From positions 1 to 64,000 of the forward strand of contig CAVXML010000004.1 in NCBI GenBank assembly GCA_963763015.1: a DNA stretch of 64,000 nucleotides, read 5' to 3'. This DNA comes from Fodinibacter sp963763015. Lineage in GTDB: Bacteria; Actinomycetota; Actinomycetes; Actinomycetales; Dermatophilaceae. The position numbers were made by a program, and so were the translations under genes. The stretch's first letter is position 1. Each line of letters starts with the position of its first letter. Positions 24,745-33,150 of this stretch are shown one piece after another. The notes beneath the pieces were generated by a model. It saw only the letters and a program-made list of their open reading frames with translations. It was not told where the DNA came from and did no database searches.

Positions 24745-25159
24745 TCAGCCCCGGACCCGCACGGAGAGGCAGGTGACGCAGCCGTCGAGCTGCTCGAACT
24801 CGGAGACCTCCACCTCCGTCACCTCGTAGCCGCGCCGCCGGTAGGACTGTGCAGTGCGGGGGCGCGCTGGTCGCCATGAGCAGGTGCCGCTCGCCGAGGA
24901 CGACGTTTGCCGTGCCGGGCGCCTCGATCCGGGCGACGCGGAGCCCGAGGTCGCGAACCGCGTGCTCGACACCCTCGGTCTCCGCGCGGCGTCCGGGAGC
25001 ACCGGGGCGCGTGATGACCGCCAGGTCACCGTGGACGACCACCGGGTCCTCGACGACGACGGCATCCGGGCAGTCGTCGGCCGGCTCGACCTCCACGACC
25101 TGCCAGCCGGCATCCGTGAGGGCCGCGGGTCGGCGGACCAACGCGACGGGTTGGGTCAC
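24745..25159 (-). pseudogene. Broken dimethylargininase (DDAH) gene
   Basis: The GTG at 25159 overlaps the acdS stop as GTGA and reads MTQPVALVRRP, then jumps to AALTDAGWQVVEVEPADDCPDAVVVEDPVVVHGDLAVITRPG. After ARIEAPGT the middle of the enzyme is missing and the text resumes at VVLGERHLLMATSAP. A frameshift follows, and the C-terminal block GYEVTEVEVSEFEQLDGCVTCLSVRVRG with the catalytic Cys sits in another frame. The remnant is 415 bp against about 770 bp expected. At least two deletions and one frameshift make it non-functional. Confidence 0.82.
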
Positions 25160-26181
25160 GGCGGCGGCCACAGGGAGTGGTAGGCGTTCAGGGCCGGCTG
25201 GCCGCCGAGGTGGGCGAAGAGCACCGTCGACTCCTTGGGGATGTCGCCGGAGCGCACGAGGTCGACGAGCCCGGCGAGGGACTTCCCCTCGTAGACCGGG
25301 TCGGTGATCATCGCCTCGAGCTCTGCACCCAGGCGCATCGCCTCCATCGTCGACTCGACGGGGATGCCGTACACCTCGCCGGCCCAGTCGGGCAGGAGGG
25401 TGAACTCGTCGTCGCGCAGGTCCCGGCCGAGCTCGATGACCTCGGCGGTGTGCCGGGCGATCCGCTCGAGCTGGGCGCGCGTCGTGTCGAGAGTGGCGCT
25501 GGCGTCGATGCCGATCACCCGCCGCCGGACGCCGGTGAGGTCCTCGAGTGCTGCGAAGCCGGCGACCATCCCTGCATGTGTCGAGCACGTGACGGTGCAT
25601 ACGACGACGGTGTCGAAGTGCACCCCCAGTGCCTTCTCCTGCTCGGCCAGCTCGAACGCCCAGTTCGCGAATCCCACTCCGCCGAGCGGGTGCTCGCTCG
25701 CCCCGGCCGGGATGGGGTACGGCGTGCCGCCGCTCTCCTCCACCTCGCGCAGGGCGTCCTTCCACGAGTCTCGGATGCCGATGTCGAATCCATGGGGGTC
25801 CAGCCGCGCGTCGGCGCCCATCATCCGCGTCAGGAGGATGTTGCCGACCGTGTCGTTGACCGGGTCGTCCCAGGGCACCCATTTCTCCTGCACGAGACGG
25901 CACTTGAGGCCGAGGTGGGCGGCAACCGCGGCCACCTGCCTGGTGTGGTTCGACTGGTAGCCACCGATGGAGACCAGGGTGTCTGCACCGCTGGCCAGGA
26001 TGTCGGGGACGATGTACTCGAGCTTGCGGATCTTGTTGCCCCCGAAGGCCAGGCCGCTGTTCACGTCCTCCCGCTTCGCCCAGACCTGGGCGCCGCCCAG
26101 GTGCTCACTCAGTCGGCGCAGGTGCTGGAGCGGGCTGGGCCCGAAGGTCAGGGGGTGACGGGGGATCTCGGCGAGGCGCAT
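25156..26181 (-). CDS. acdS: 1-aminocyclopropane-1-carboxylate deaminase (AcdS-like)
   Basis: PLP enzyme that opens the ethylene precursor ACC to 2-oxobutyrate and ammonia. The match to AcdS is close from end to end: RHPLTFGPSPLQ, AFGGNKIRKLEY (Lys50 for PLP), SIGGYQSNHTRQ, IPAGASEHPLGG, TDPVYEGKS (Tyr297-Glu298) and AHLGGQPALNAY (Leu325). The Glu and Leu are those used to tell ACC deaminase from D-cysteine desulfhydrase. Oddity: the PLP-phosphate loop reads VTCST, with Cys199 where the family normally has Gly (VTGST). 341 residues, otherwise intact. Confidence 0.85.
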   Translation of the reverse strand: MRLAEIPRHPLTFGPSPLQHLRRLSEHLGGAQVWAKREDVNSGLAFGGNKIRKLEYIVPDILASGADTLVSIGGYQSNHTRQVAAVAAHLGLKCRLVQEKWVPWDDPVNDTVGNILLTRMMGADARLDPHGFDIGIRDSWKDALREVEESGGTPYPIPAGASEHPLGGVGFANWAFELAEQEKALGVHFDTVVVCTVTCSTHAGMVAGFAALEDLTGVRRRVIGIDASATLDTTRAQLERIARHTAEVIELGRDLRDDEFTLLPDWAGEVYGIPVESTMEAMRLGAELEAMITDPVYEGKSLAGLVDLVRSGDIPKESTVLFAHLGGQPALNAYHSLWPPP

Positions 26182-26191
26182 GGCCACTGTC

Positions 26192-27046
26192 CTACCACCG
26201 GACAGCCGGCTGGTCGGCGGCCGCGCCGGGGTCGGCTCCCATGGCGACCAGCACCCGCACCGCCTCGACGCGGTCCCGTGCCGAGGCGAGGAGGAGCGCC
26301 GTGCGGCCATCGGTGTCCCGCGCGTCGAGGTCGGCACCATCGCGCAGGGCGAGCGCGACGGCGTCGGCGTCTCCGTCCCGCGCGGCGGCCAGGAGCGCGG
26401 CATCCGGGTCGGAGCTCGGACGGTGCCCCTGCGCCGCCCCGAGCACCCGCTCGAGTCCGGAGTATCCCTTCTCGCGCGCCATCTCGAGGGGGGTGAGCCG
26501 CTCCTGCGCGGAGGGTCGGTCGAGCTGCACTCCCCCGGCGACGAGCACCTGGACCGTCGCCAGCTCATCGGGCTCGTCGGCTCCGAACCAGACCGCCTCG
26601 TGGATGGCCTGGTAGCCGATCCGGTTGACGTGGTCGCGGTCGATGCCCGCGCGCAGCAACCGCCCCACGACGAGGTGGTGACCTCGCTCGGCTGCCCGGA
26701 TGAGGCCGGTGCCGTTCCAGCTGTCCTTGGCGTCGATGTCCGCACCGGAGGCCAGCGCGAGCTCCAGCAGCTCCAGGTGACCCTCACTCGTCGCCACGAG
26801 GTAGGCGGACTGCTGGGTGTCGTCGATGGCGTTCACGTCCGCGCCGCGGGCGACCAGGCGGCGAGCCGTCTCGACGTCCCCGTCCCAGGCGGCCGCTCGG
26901 AGCGCGGCGTCGAGGTCTGGCCGGCTGGTCGGCGCGGTGTCACTCTCGGGGCCCGTGCAGGAACCGAGGAGGGCCAGCACGACGAGTGCAAGCACCCGGA
27001 CGACCCAGGCGACGGGAGTCACCGGCACCCTCCTCGTGGCCGCCAT
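26192..27046 (-). CDS. Ankyrin-repeat lipoprotein
   Basis: Signal peptide with Arg residues, hydrophobic core VLALVVLALL and lipobox LLGSC (Cys30 if the start is ATG 27046). The rest is ankyrin repeats with the usual pattern: DLDAALRAAAWDGDVETARRL, ADVNAIDDTQQSAYLVATSEGHLELLELAL, IDAKDSWNGTGLIRAAERGHHLVV and others to the C-terminus. It probably acts as a surface-exposed binding protein. It stops 10 nt before acdS on the same strand, so the two are likely co-transcribed. ATG 27055 and 27058 are alternative starts. Confidence 0.85.
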   Translation of the reverse strand: MAATRRVPVTPVAWVVRVLALVVLALLGSCTGPESDTAPTSRPDLDAALRAAAWDGDVETARRLVARGADVNAIDDTQQSAYLVATSEGHLELLELALASGADIDAKDSWNGTGLIRAAERGHHLVVGRLLRAGIDRDHVNRIGYQAIHEAVWFGADEPDELATVQVLVAGGVQLDRPSAQERLTPLEMAREKGYSGLERVLGAAQGHRPSSDPDAALLAAARDGDADAVALALRDGADLDARDTDGRTALLLASARDRVEAVRVLVAMGADPGAAADQPAVRW

Positions 27047-27059
27047 GGTGTGCATCATC
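27047..27059 (-). promoter_or_regulatory. Candidate -10 of the ankyrin-acdS operon
   Basis: GATGAT (27054-27059, minus), 7-nt spacer, ATG 27046. Weak resemblance to TANNNT. Confidence 0.3.
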
Positions 27060-27109
27060 GCGCGGTGCGCGCACGTCGGAAAGAGGATGCGAACGCGGCA
27101 GGGTTTGGG

Positions 27110-27121
27110 CAGGCTGTCCCG
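27110..27121 (+). promoter_or_regulatory. Leaderless-type -10 of the tandem GNAT gene
   Basis: CAGGCT (27110-27115), 6-nt spacer, GTG 27122. Confidence 0.4.
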
Positions 27122-28048
27122 GTGACCGCGCCGCCGCTGCCAGAGCTGCCGGCCGGGCTGACGGCCCGGCCGCTGACGACCGATGACCTCGATGCCGCGT
27201 TCGCCGTGTACGCCGCTGACGAGGTGGAGGACAGCGGTCACCTCGGCATCGAGCCCGAGGACATCGCCGGCGACTGGGCCAGGCCCAGCTTCGACCTGGG
27301 TCGCGACAGCATGGGCGTCCTCCAGGGCGACCGCCTCGTGGCGGCGGCGGAGGTCACTCGGGGCGGCTCCCGGGCGGAGGGTGCGGTGCTCCCCGCGGTG
27401 CGAGGCCGAGGGATCGGGTCGTGGCTCGTGGCCTGGACCGAGGCCCGTGCCGAGTCGCGAGGATCGAGGCGGGTGGGCCAGACCACGCCGGACCGGTCCC
27501 TGCCGCAGCGGCTCCTGCTGGCACGGGGCTACAGGCTCGGCCACACCTCCTGGGTGCTCGAGCTCCCTGAGGACCGGGCGATTCCCGAGCGTCCGCTGCC
27601 TCAGGGCTACCGCCTCGCGACAGGGGACACACCGCAGCGGGAGAGTGCGGCACACGAGGTCATCCAGACCGCCTTCGGTGAGTGGGAGGGCCGTGAGCCA
27701 GAGTCGTTCGACGACTGGGCGGCGACGACCGTGCGGCGGCCTGGCTCCCAGCCCTGGCAGCTCCGGGTCGTCGAGCACGGCGGCGACGTGGTCGGAGCCA
27801 GCTTCACGATCCTCGACAGCCAGGGTGCCGGCTTCGTGTTCCAGCTCGCCGTGGACAGGGCTCATCGAGGACGGGGGCTGGCCCAGGCGCTGCTCGCCGA
27901 TGCCTTCGCCAGCGCGCGTGGGCAGGGAGCCACGCGCAGTGAGCTGTCGACTGACTCCCGCACGGGCGCCCTCGACCTCTACACCAAGGTGGGCATGGAG
28001 GTCACCCAGACCTGGACCCACCTCGTCACCGAGCTCCCGCGCCGGTGA
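27122..28048 (+). CDS. Tandem-GNAT acetyltransferase (308 aa)
   Basis: Two GNAT domains in one chain. The first (about residues 12-150) has LTTDDLDAAFAVYAADE and AVLPAVRGRGIGSWLVAWTEARA. The second (about 165-305) has GYRLATGDTPQRES, WQLRVVEHGGDVVGASFTIL, FQLAVDRAHRGRGLAQALLADAF and SELSTDSRTGALDLYTKVGMEV. Both acetyl-CoA loops (RGRGIG, RGRGLA) are present. This resembles mycothiol synthase-like double GNATs in layout, but MshD identity is not supported by anything specific. Divergent from the ankyrin gene. Confidence 0.83.
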   Translation: MTAPPLPELPAGLTARPLTTDDLDAAFAVYAADEVEDSGHLGIEPEDIAGDWARPSFDLGRDSMGVLQGDRLVAAAEVTRGGSRAEGAVLPAVRGRGIGSWLVAWTEARAESRGSRRVGQTTPDRSLPQRLLLARGYRLGHTSWVLELPEDRAIPERPLPQGYRLATGDTPQRESAAHEVIQTAFGEWEGREPESFDDWAATTVRRPGSQPWQLRVVEHGGDVVGASFTILDSQGAGFVFQLAVDRAHRGRGLAQALLADAFASARGQGATRSELSTDSRTGALDLYTKVGMEVTQTWTHLVTELPRR

Positions 28049-28057
28049 CCTGCCGTC

Positions 28058-28312
28058 TCAGCCGCCGAGCGACCGCACCAGGTCGACGTAGGCCGCCCGC
28101 GCGTCCTCTGGGCTCATGCCGGCGACGGACAACCACGCGTCGTGCTTGGCCCGGCCCACCGGGTTGGTGAATCCGGGGCGCTTGCCCCGGACGTCGCCCT
28201 CCGTCGCCTGCTTGTAGAGGGCGTAGAGGCGCAGCTTGGCGTCGTTGCCGGGGTCGGTTGGCAGCGCCTTGACGTCCTCGGCAGCGGCGTGGAACTCGTC
28301 TTCGGTAGCCAT
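28058..28312 (-). CDS. Acyl-CoA-binding protein
   Basis: 84-residue four-helix ACBP. Signature parts are EFHAAAEDVKALPTDPGNDAKLRLYALYKQAT (with the Tyr and Lys that contact the CoA phosphates), then RPGFTNPVGRAKHDAWLSVAGMSPEDARAAYVDLV. It binds long-chain acyl-CoA esters in the cytoplasm, buffering their pool. Bacterial ACBPs are mostly found in actinobacteria and some proteobacteria. ATG 28312 has TACAGT 6 nt upstream. Confidence 0.93.
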   Translation of the reverse strand: MATEDEFHAAAEDVKALPTDPGNDAKLRLYALYKQATEGDVRGKRPGFTNPVGRAKHDAWLSVAGMSPEDARAAYVDLVRSLGG

Positions 28313-28324
28313 GGCGCCACTGTA
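28313..28324 (-). promoter_or_regulatory. Leaderless-type -10 of the ACBP gene
   Basis: TACAGT (28319-28324, minus), 6-nt spacer, ATG 28312. Confidence 0.55.
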
Positions 28325-28346
28325 GGGCGACGGGGAGGAAAGTCCC

Positions 28347-29381
28347 TCAGCGGCGCTTGAGGAGCTCCTCGGCGATCTGCACGGCATTGAGGGCCGCACC
28401 CTTGCGGAGGTTGTCCCCGACGACGAAGAGGTTCAGGCCCTTGCCCTCGGGTGCCGCCTGGTCGGTGCGGACCCGCCCGACGAACACCTCGTCGCGACCG
28501 GTGGCGTGCAGCGGGTTGGGAACGTCGGTGACGACGACGCCGGGGGCTCGGCCGAGCACCGCCAGTGCATCCGCCGGGGTGATGTCGCGCTCGAACTCGG
28601 CGTGGATGGCGAGGCTGTGCCCCGAGAAGACCGGGACCCGCACGCAGGTGCCCGACACCCGGAGCCCCGGGATGTGCAGGATCTTGCGCGACTCGTTGCG
28701 CAGCTTCTGCTCCTCGTCGGTCTCGAGGGAGCCGTCGTCGACGAGCGACCCCGCCAGCGGCACGACGTTGAAGCCGACCGGCACGGCGTACACCTGTGGG
28801 TCGGGCAGGGTGAGGGCGGAGCCGTCGAGCGCCAGGTCCTTGGGGTCGCCGGCGGCGTAGCCACCGCGGAGCTGACCGTCGAGCTCGGTGAGCCCGACCC
28901 CGCCGGATCCGGACACGGCCTGGTAGCTGCTGACGTGCAGGCGGACGAGCCCCGCAAGGTCGTGCAGCGGCTTCAGCACCGGCATCGCCGCCATGGTCGT
29001 GCAGTTGGGGTTGGCAACGATGCCCTTCGGGATGTCGTCGAGGTCGTCGGGGTTGACCTCGCTCACCACGAGGGGAACCTCGGGGTCCTTGCGCCAGGCA
29101 CTGGAGTTGTCGACCACCACCGCGCCGGCAGCCGCGACCCGCGGCGCCCACTCCCTCGACGTGGAGCCACCGTTGGAGAAGAGGGCGACGTCGATGCCCG
29201 AGAAGTCGGCGGCGGCCGTGTCCTCCACGGTGACGTCCTCGCCCTTCCAGGCGAGCGTCGTGCCCGCCGACCGCGCGCTCGCGAAGTAGCGGATCTCGTC
29301 GACGGGGAACCCCCGCTCGTCGAGGAGGGTGCGCATGACCGTGCCGACCTGGCCGGTGGCGCCGAAGACTCCGATTCTCAT
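28347..29381 (-). CDS. asd: Aspartate-semialdehyde dehydrogenase
   Basis: NADPH-dependent reduction of aspartyl phosphate to aspartate semialdehyde, the branch point for lysine, threonine, methionine and diaminopimelate. N-terminal nucleotide loop RIGVFGATGQVGTVM, DVALFSNGGSTSREW, catalytic Cys in ANPNCTTMAAMPVLKPLH, SSYQAVSGSGGVGLTEL and the C-terminal GHSLAIHAEFERDI with the catalytic His. 344 residues. The aspartokinase gene, often adjacent, is not in this window. Leaderless-type start. Confidence 0.96.
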   Translation of the reverse strand: MRIGVFGATGQVGTVMRTLLDERGFPVDEIRYFASARSAGTTLAWKGEDVTVEDTAAADFSGIDVALFSNGGSTSREWAPRVAAAGAVVVDNSSAWRKDPEVPLVVSEVNPDDLDDIPKGIVANPNCTTMAAMPVLKPLHDLAGLVRLHVSSYQAVSGSGGVGLTELDGQLRGGYAAGDPKDLALDGSALTLPDPQVYAVPVGFNVVPLAGSLVDDGSLETDEEQKLRNESRKILHIPGLRVSGTCVRVPVFSGHSLAIHAEFERDITPADALAVLGRAPGVVVTDVPNPLHATGRDEVFVGRVRTDQAAPEGKGLNLFVVGDNLRKGAALNAVQIAEELLKRR

Positions 29382-29393
29382 GCCCTCAGTCTA
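29382..29393 (-). promoter_or_regulatory. Leaderless-type -10 of asd
   Basis: TAGACT (29388-29393, minus), 6-nt spacer, ATG 29381. Confidence 0.6.
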
Positions 29394-29422
29394 TGGAGCG
29401 GCTCGGATGCCGGCCGCGCGGC

Positions 29423-30793
29423 TCACGATGCGGTCGTGCCCCGCCGCTGCGGCGGATCGCTCCCCCAGCCGAGCACGGGTGGTGCCTGGGAGCGGTAGGT
29501 CCGGCCGGCGGGCGTGGTCACCTGCAGCTCGCGAGGCCGAGAGCGTCTGACCCTGACGCCCCAGCCCGGCGCCTCCTTCACGTGGTGGCACCGCGCGCAC
29601 AGTCCGGAACCGTTGACGACATCGGTCGGTCCGTGCTCCCTCGCCGGATGGGTGTGGTCGGCGTGAGCGATGGCCGCCCCGCACCACGGCGTCGCGCAGA
29701 CGTCGTCGCGGAGCACCAGCATGCGCCGGAGCAAGCCCCCGAAGACGCGCCGCCGGGAGTCCAGCGCGACGAGGTCGCGCCCGCCGGGTCCGGTGTAGAG
29801 CCGCCGGAGCCAGACCGACCCGGGACCCGCCCCGCGAAGCCACCACCGGGCGACCGGTGCGGGCAGGCTGCCCAGACCCGGCACCCGGGCCGGCTCCATC
29901 ACCGACCGAGCGCCGTCGCCCGTGCCGAGGAGCGCTCGATCCGTCATCACGAGATGCACCTCCACCGGCTGCACGCTGCGCGGCGCGCGCCCCGACAGCA
30001 ACGCAAGGGCGGTGTCGGCGGCGACCGCGCCGGTCCCACGGCCCTCATGCGGCTCCTCGTCGTGGCCGCCGACGACGGCGCGGGCCCTGGTGAGGAGCGC
30101 AGCATGGGCCCCGGCCACCTCGACCATGGGGCCGAGCACCGTCAGGTACCCCATGCCGTCAGCGGCGCGGCGCACGGTCACTCGTCGGGAACGCACCGCT
30201 GCTTCCATCCGGTGCACGACGGCCGCCGCGTCCAGCTCGGCCGCCACCCGCCGGGCGGCGCGGTCGGCCTGATCGACCCCCAGCCGCCCGAGGAGGGGTC
30301 CGATCCGACGGTCCACCTCTGCGCGGTGTTCCTCCGACAGCATGCTGGAGGCCCGGGCCACGACCATCACATGCCGTTCCGAGCACTCCCCCGCCGCCAG
30401 CGCCGCCAACGTCCTGGGCAGCTGGGTCATGAGCGCGCGGCTGAGGCCGACGAAGCGGTCCCCCGACGTAGGGCTCTCACGCCGAGCCAGGGCGACCTCG
30501 GAGCCCACCGAGCGCCCTGCGTCGCGTGGGGCGGCCGCCGCACGGGACTCGGCCACCGCGAAGGTCGCCCGCGCCTGGGTCGCCGACGCGGCCCCCTTCA
30601 CCCGTTCCAGCTCCGAGACGAGCTCGACCCGCTCACGGTCCGAGAGCTGCTCGACGTCCACCGCGGCCAACCACTGGCGGAACGCCATCGCGGGCCGAGC
30701 CGCAGAACCAGACGGCGCGCTCCCGTGCACAGCAGCATCGGCTCCGGGCGCCGCATATACAGCCCCACCCCACGGTGTCATTCCCCCTACCAT
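29423..30793 (-). CDS. DUF222/HNH endonuclease-domain protein (13E12 repeat type)
   Basis: 456 residues. The N-terminal two thirds is the helical DUF222 domain (FRQWLAAVDVEQLSDRERVELV, QLPRTLAALAAGECSERHV, VDRRIGPLLGRLGVDQADRAARRVA). The C-terminal HNH nuclease motif is LRDDVCATPWCGAAIAHADH, then NGSGLCARCHHVKEAPGW with the Cys pair and His residues expected to bind metal. These proteins occur in many copies in actinobacteria and may be mobile or selfish; function is unproven. ATG 30793 follows TACGAT and six bases. The first 30 bp are markedly AT-richer than the neighbourhood. Confidence 0.88.
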   Translation of the reverse strand: MVGGMTPWGGAVYAAPGADAAVHGSAPSGSAARPAMAFRQWLAAVDVEQLSDRERVELVSELERVKGAASATQARATFAVAESRAAAAPRDAGRSVGSEVALARRESPTSGDRFVGLSRALMTQLPRTLAALAAGECSERHVMVVARASSMLSEEHRAEVDRRIGPLLGRLGVDQADRAARRVAAELDAAAVVHRMEAAVRSRRVTVRRAADGMGYLTVLGPMVEVAGAHAALLTRARAVVGGHDEEPHEGRGTGAVAADTALALLSGRAPRSVQPVEVHLVMTDRALLGTGDGARSVMEPARVPGLGSLPAPVARWWLRGAGPGSVWLRRLYTGPGGRDLVALDSRRRVFGGLLRRMLVLRDDVCATPWCGAAIAHADHTHPAREHGPTDVVNGSGLCARCHHVKEAPGWGVRVRRSRPRELQVTTPAGRTYRSQAPPVLGWGSDPPQRRGTTAS

Positions 30794-30805
30794 GAAGAAA
30801 TCGTA
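30794..30805 (-). promoter_or_regulatory. Leaderless-type -10 of the DUF222/HNH gene
   Basis: TACGAT (30800-30805, minus), 6-nt spacer, ATG 30793. Confidence 0.55.
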
Positions 30806-30927
30806 CACGTGTCCACCGACGGCGACGCCGACCTTTCCACAGCCAGCCCCCGAGCAGGCAGCCGCCGAGCCATCAGTTCACCGTGGCGACCACTCACCGG
30901 GCCGGCACCGGCGACAACCGGGGAGAG

Positions 30928-31848
30928 TCAGAACCCCAGGCGACCCAGCTGCTTGGGGTCCCGCTGCCAGTCCTTCGCGACCTTGACGTGGAGGTCGAGG
31001 TGCACGCGCTGGCCGAGGAGGTCCTCGATGCCGCGTCGGGCCGTGGTGCCGACCTCACGGAGCCGCGACCCGCCGCGCCCGATGACGATCGCCTTCTGGG
31101 AGTCCCGCTCCACGAACACGTCGACCCGCACGTCGAGCAGCGGGTTGCCCTCGTGCCGACCCTCGCGCGGCACGACCTCGTCGACGACGACGGCAAGGCT
31201 GTGCGGCAGCTCGTCGCGCACACCCTCGAGAGCCGCCTCGCGCACGAGCTCCGCGATCATCGTGGTCGTCGGCTCGTCGGTCAGCACACCGTTCGGGTAC
31301 AGCGGCCCGGGCGACGGGGGGAGGTGCTCCGAGAGGACACTCGCCACCTCGTCCACCTGGTCGCCACGGGTCGCCGAGCACGGCACGATGGCCGCCCAGT
31401 CGCCGAGCCGGTCGATCGCCATGAGGTGCTCGGCGAGGCGCCCGCGGTCGACCGTGTCCGACTTGGTCGCGATCGCCACGACGGGGGTGCGCTTCCCCCG
31501 CATGACCTCGGTGAGCTCAGCGGCGATGAACTGGTCTCCGGGCCCGACCCGTTGGTCGGCCGGGACGCAGAACCCGATGACGTCGACCTCGAGCAGCGTC
31601 TCGCGGACGAGGTCGTTGAGGCGCTCACCGAGCAGGGTGCGCGGTTTGTGCAGCCCAGGGGTGTCGACGAGGACGAGCTGGCTCCTCTCGCCGGACACGA
31701 TGCCGCGGATCGTGTGACGGGTCGTCTGCGGCTTGCTCGAGGTGATGGCGACCTTGCTGCCGACGAGAGCGTTCGTCAGCGTCGACTTGCCGGCGTTGGG
31801 CCGGCCGACGAGGCACGCGAAGCCGGCGACGTACCCGTCGCCGCTCAT
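30928..31848 (-). CDS. era: GTPase Era
   Basis: Ribosome-assembly GTPase that binds the 3' end of 16S rRNA. G1 GRPNAGKST (residues 15-23), G2 region TTRHTIRG, G3 DTPGLH, G4 TKSD and G5 SAT are present, followed by the KH domain with IGRGGSRLREVGTTARRGIEDLLG. 306 residues, full length. The ATG overlaps the stop of the CNNM-type gene (ATGA). Last gene of the phoH-ybeY-CNNM-era operon. Confidence 0.96.
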   Translation of the reverse strand: MSGDGYVAGFACLVGRPNAGKSTLTNALVGSKVAITSSKPQTTRHTIRGIVSGERSQLVLVDTPGLHKPRTLLGERLNDLVRETLLEVDVIGFCVPADQRVGPGDQFIAAELTEVMRGKRTPVVAIATKSDTVDRGRLAEHLMAIDRLGDWAAIVPCSATRGDQVDEVASVLSEHLPPSPGPLYPNGVLTDEPTTTMIAELVREAALEGVRDELPHSLAVVVDEVVPREGRHEGNPLLDVRVDVFVERDSQKAIVIGRGGSRLREVGTTARRGIEDLLGQRVHLDLHVKVAKDWQRDPKQLGRLGF

Positions 31849-33137
31849 CCGGCTCGCTCCTCGAGCCGCGAGAGGGCCTCCGGCGCCGGCTCCAGCCGTT
31901 CGACCAGGACCGTCGCGATGCGGTGCCGTCGCCCGGACATCCGTTCCGCGGTGAGGCGCAGCCCGGCCACCTCGCAGCTGGACCCGAGGATCGGCACCCG
32001 GCCGATGGTCTTGCCGATGAGGCCGCCGACGGTGTCGACCTCGTCCTCGTCGAGGTCGACCCCGAACATCTCGCCGAGGTCGTCGACGTGCATGGTCGCC
32101 GACACGCGGTAGCTGCCGTCCCCGAGGTCCTCGGCCTCCGGAGCCTCGCGGTCGTACTCGTCGGTGATCTCGCCGACGATCTCCTCGAGGATGTCCTCGA
32201 TGGTCACGAGCCCCGCCGTGCCGCCGTACTCGTCCACGACGACGGCGAAGTGGGTCTGGTCGCGCTGCATCTCGCGCAGCAGGTCGTCGACCGGCTTGCT
32301 CTCGGGCACGAACGGCATGGGGCGCATGAGGTCGGTGACGGGCACCGACCCGGCATCCGGGTCGGCGTTCAGCCGGCGGATGACGTCCTTGAGGTAGAGC
32401 AGCCCCACGACGTCGTCCACGTCCTCGCCGAGCACGGGGATCCGTGAGAAGCCCGAGCGCAGGAACAGGCTCATCGCCTGACGGCAGGTGCGGTCCTCGT
32501 CGATCGACACCATGTCGGTGCGCGGCACCATGACCTCGCGGGCGAGGGTGTCCCCCAGCTCGAAGACCGAGTGGATCATCTCCCGCTCGCCCTGCTCGAT
32601 GAGGGCGGAGTCGCTGGCCATGTCGACGAGGTCGCGCAGCTCGCTCTCGGTCTCGAACGGCCCGTCGCGGAACCCCTTGCCGGGCGTCACGGCGTTCGTC
32701 AGGGCGATGAGCAGCCGCGAGAACGGCCCCAGCACCCGGCGGAGCCACAAGGTCACAGGGGCGGCGGCGAGGGACACCCGGGTGCTGTGCTGCCTCCCCA
32801 GGGTGCCCGGGGACACCCCGACCACGGCGAACGAGATGAGCGCCATGATGGCGATGGCCACGAGGAACGGCTGCCAGGTGCCCTCCACCCGCTCCACCAC
32901 GGCCAGGGTCACCATCACCGCGACGGTCGACTCGGCGATGACCCGCAGGAACGACAGCACCGACAGGTAGGCCGCGGTGTCGCCGACCACGCGGACGAGC
33001 GCCTTGGCACCCGGTCGGCCCTCGTCGAGCAGCTCGGCGGCGCGAGCCCGGGACATGCGCGCGAAGGCCGCCTCGGCGGCGGAGATGAGGAACGCGACGA
33101 GGGTCGCGACCAGCGCCGCCGTGACGAGTCCGGTCAT
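31845..33137 (-). CDS. CNNM/CorC-type transporter protein with CBS pair (hemolysin family)
   Basis: 430 residues: an N-terminal transmembrane DUF21 domain with four hydrophobic stretches (LVTAALVATLVAFLI; LSVLSFLRVIAESTVAVMVTLAV; FLVAIAIMALISFAVVGV), then a CBS pair (REVMVPRTDMVSIDEDRTCRQAM; VTDLMRPMPFVPESKPVDDLL) and a C-terminal CorC_HlyC domain (YRVSATMHVDDLGEMFGVDL). Family members are implicated in Mg or Co handling; older annotation calls them hemolysins without good reason. It sits 13 nt after ybeY and overlaps era, a conserved actinobacterial order. Confidence 0.92.
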   Translation of the reverse strand: MTGLVTAALVATLVAFLISAAEAAFARMSRARAAELLDEGRPGAKALVRVVGDTAAYLSVLSFLRVIAESTVAVMVTLAVVERVEGTWQPFLVAIAIMALISFAVVGVSPGTLGRQHSTRVSLAAAPVTLWLRRVLGPFSRLLIALTNAVTPGKGFRDGPFETESELRDLVDMASDSALIEQGEREMIHSVFELGDTLAREVMVPRTDMVSIDEDRTCRQAMSLFLRSGFSRIPVLGEDVDDVVGLLYLKDVIRRLNADPDAGSVPVTDLMRPMPFVPESKPVDDLLREMQRDQTHFAVVVDEYGGTAGLVTIEDILEEIVGEITDEYDREAPEAEDLGDGSYRVSATMHVDDLGEMFGVDLDEDEVDTVGGLIGKTIGRVPILGSSCEVAGLRLTAERMSGRRHRIATVLVERLEPAPEALSRLEERAG

Positions 33138-33150
33138 CGGGGTCGACGCC

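Noticed and set aside
24742..24867. Antitoxin or other small ORF shadows near short genes, such as frames inside the DDAH remnant
   Set aside because: Short frames in this region are explained by the broken dimethylargininase in its two reading frames.
24053..25903. A 616-codon frame as a fused protein ending in a GNAT domain
   Set aside because: It runs through acdS in the wrong frame and through the ddaH remnant; the real GNAT gene starts at 24742.
25156..26181. Assignment of acdS as D-cysteine desulfhydrase
   Set aside because: The Tyr-Glu pair in VYEGKS and the Leu in AHLGG are those of ACC deaminases, and the similarity to AcdS is end to end. The VTCST oddity is noted but does not point to the desulfhydrase.
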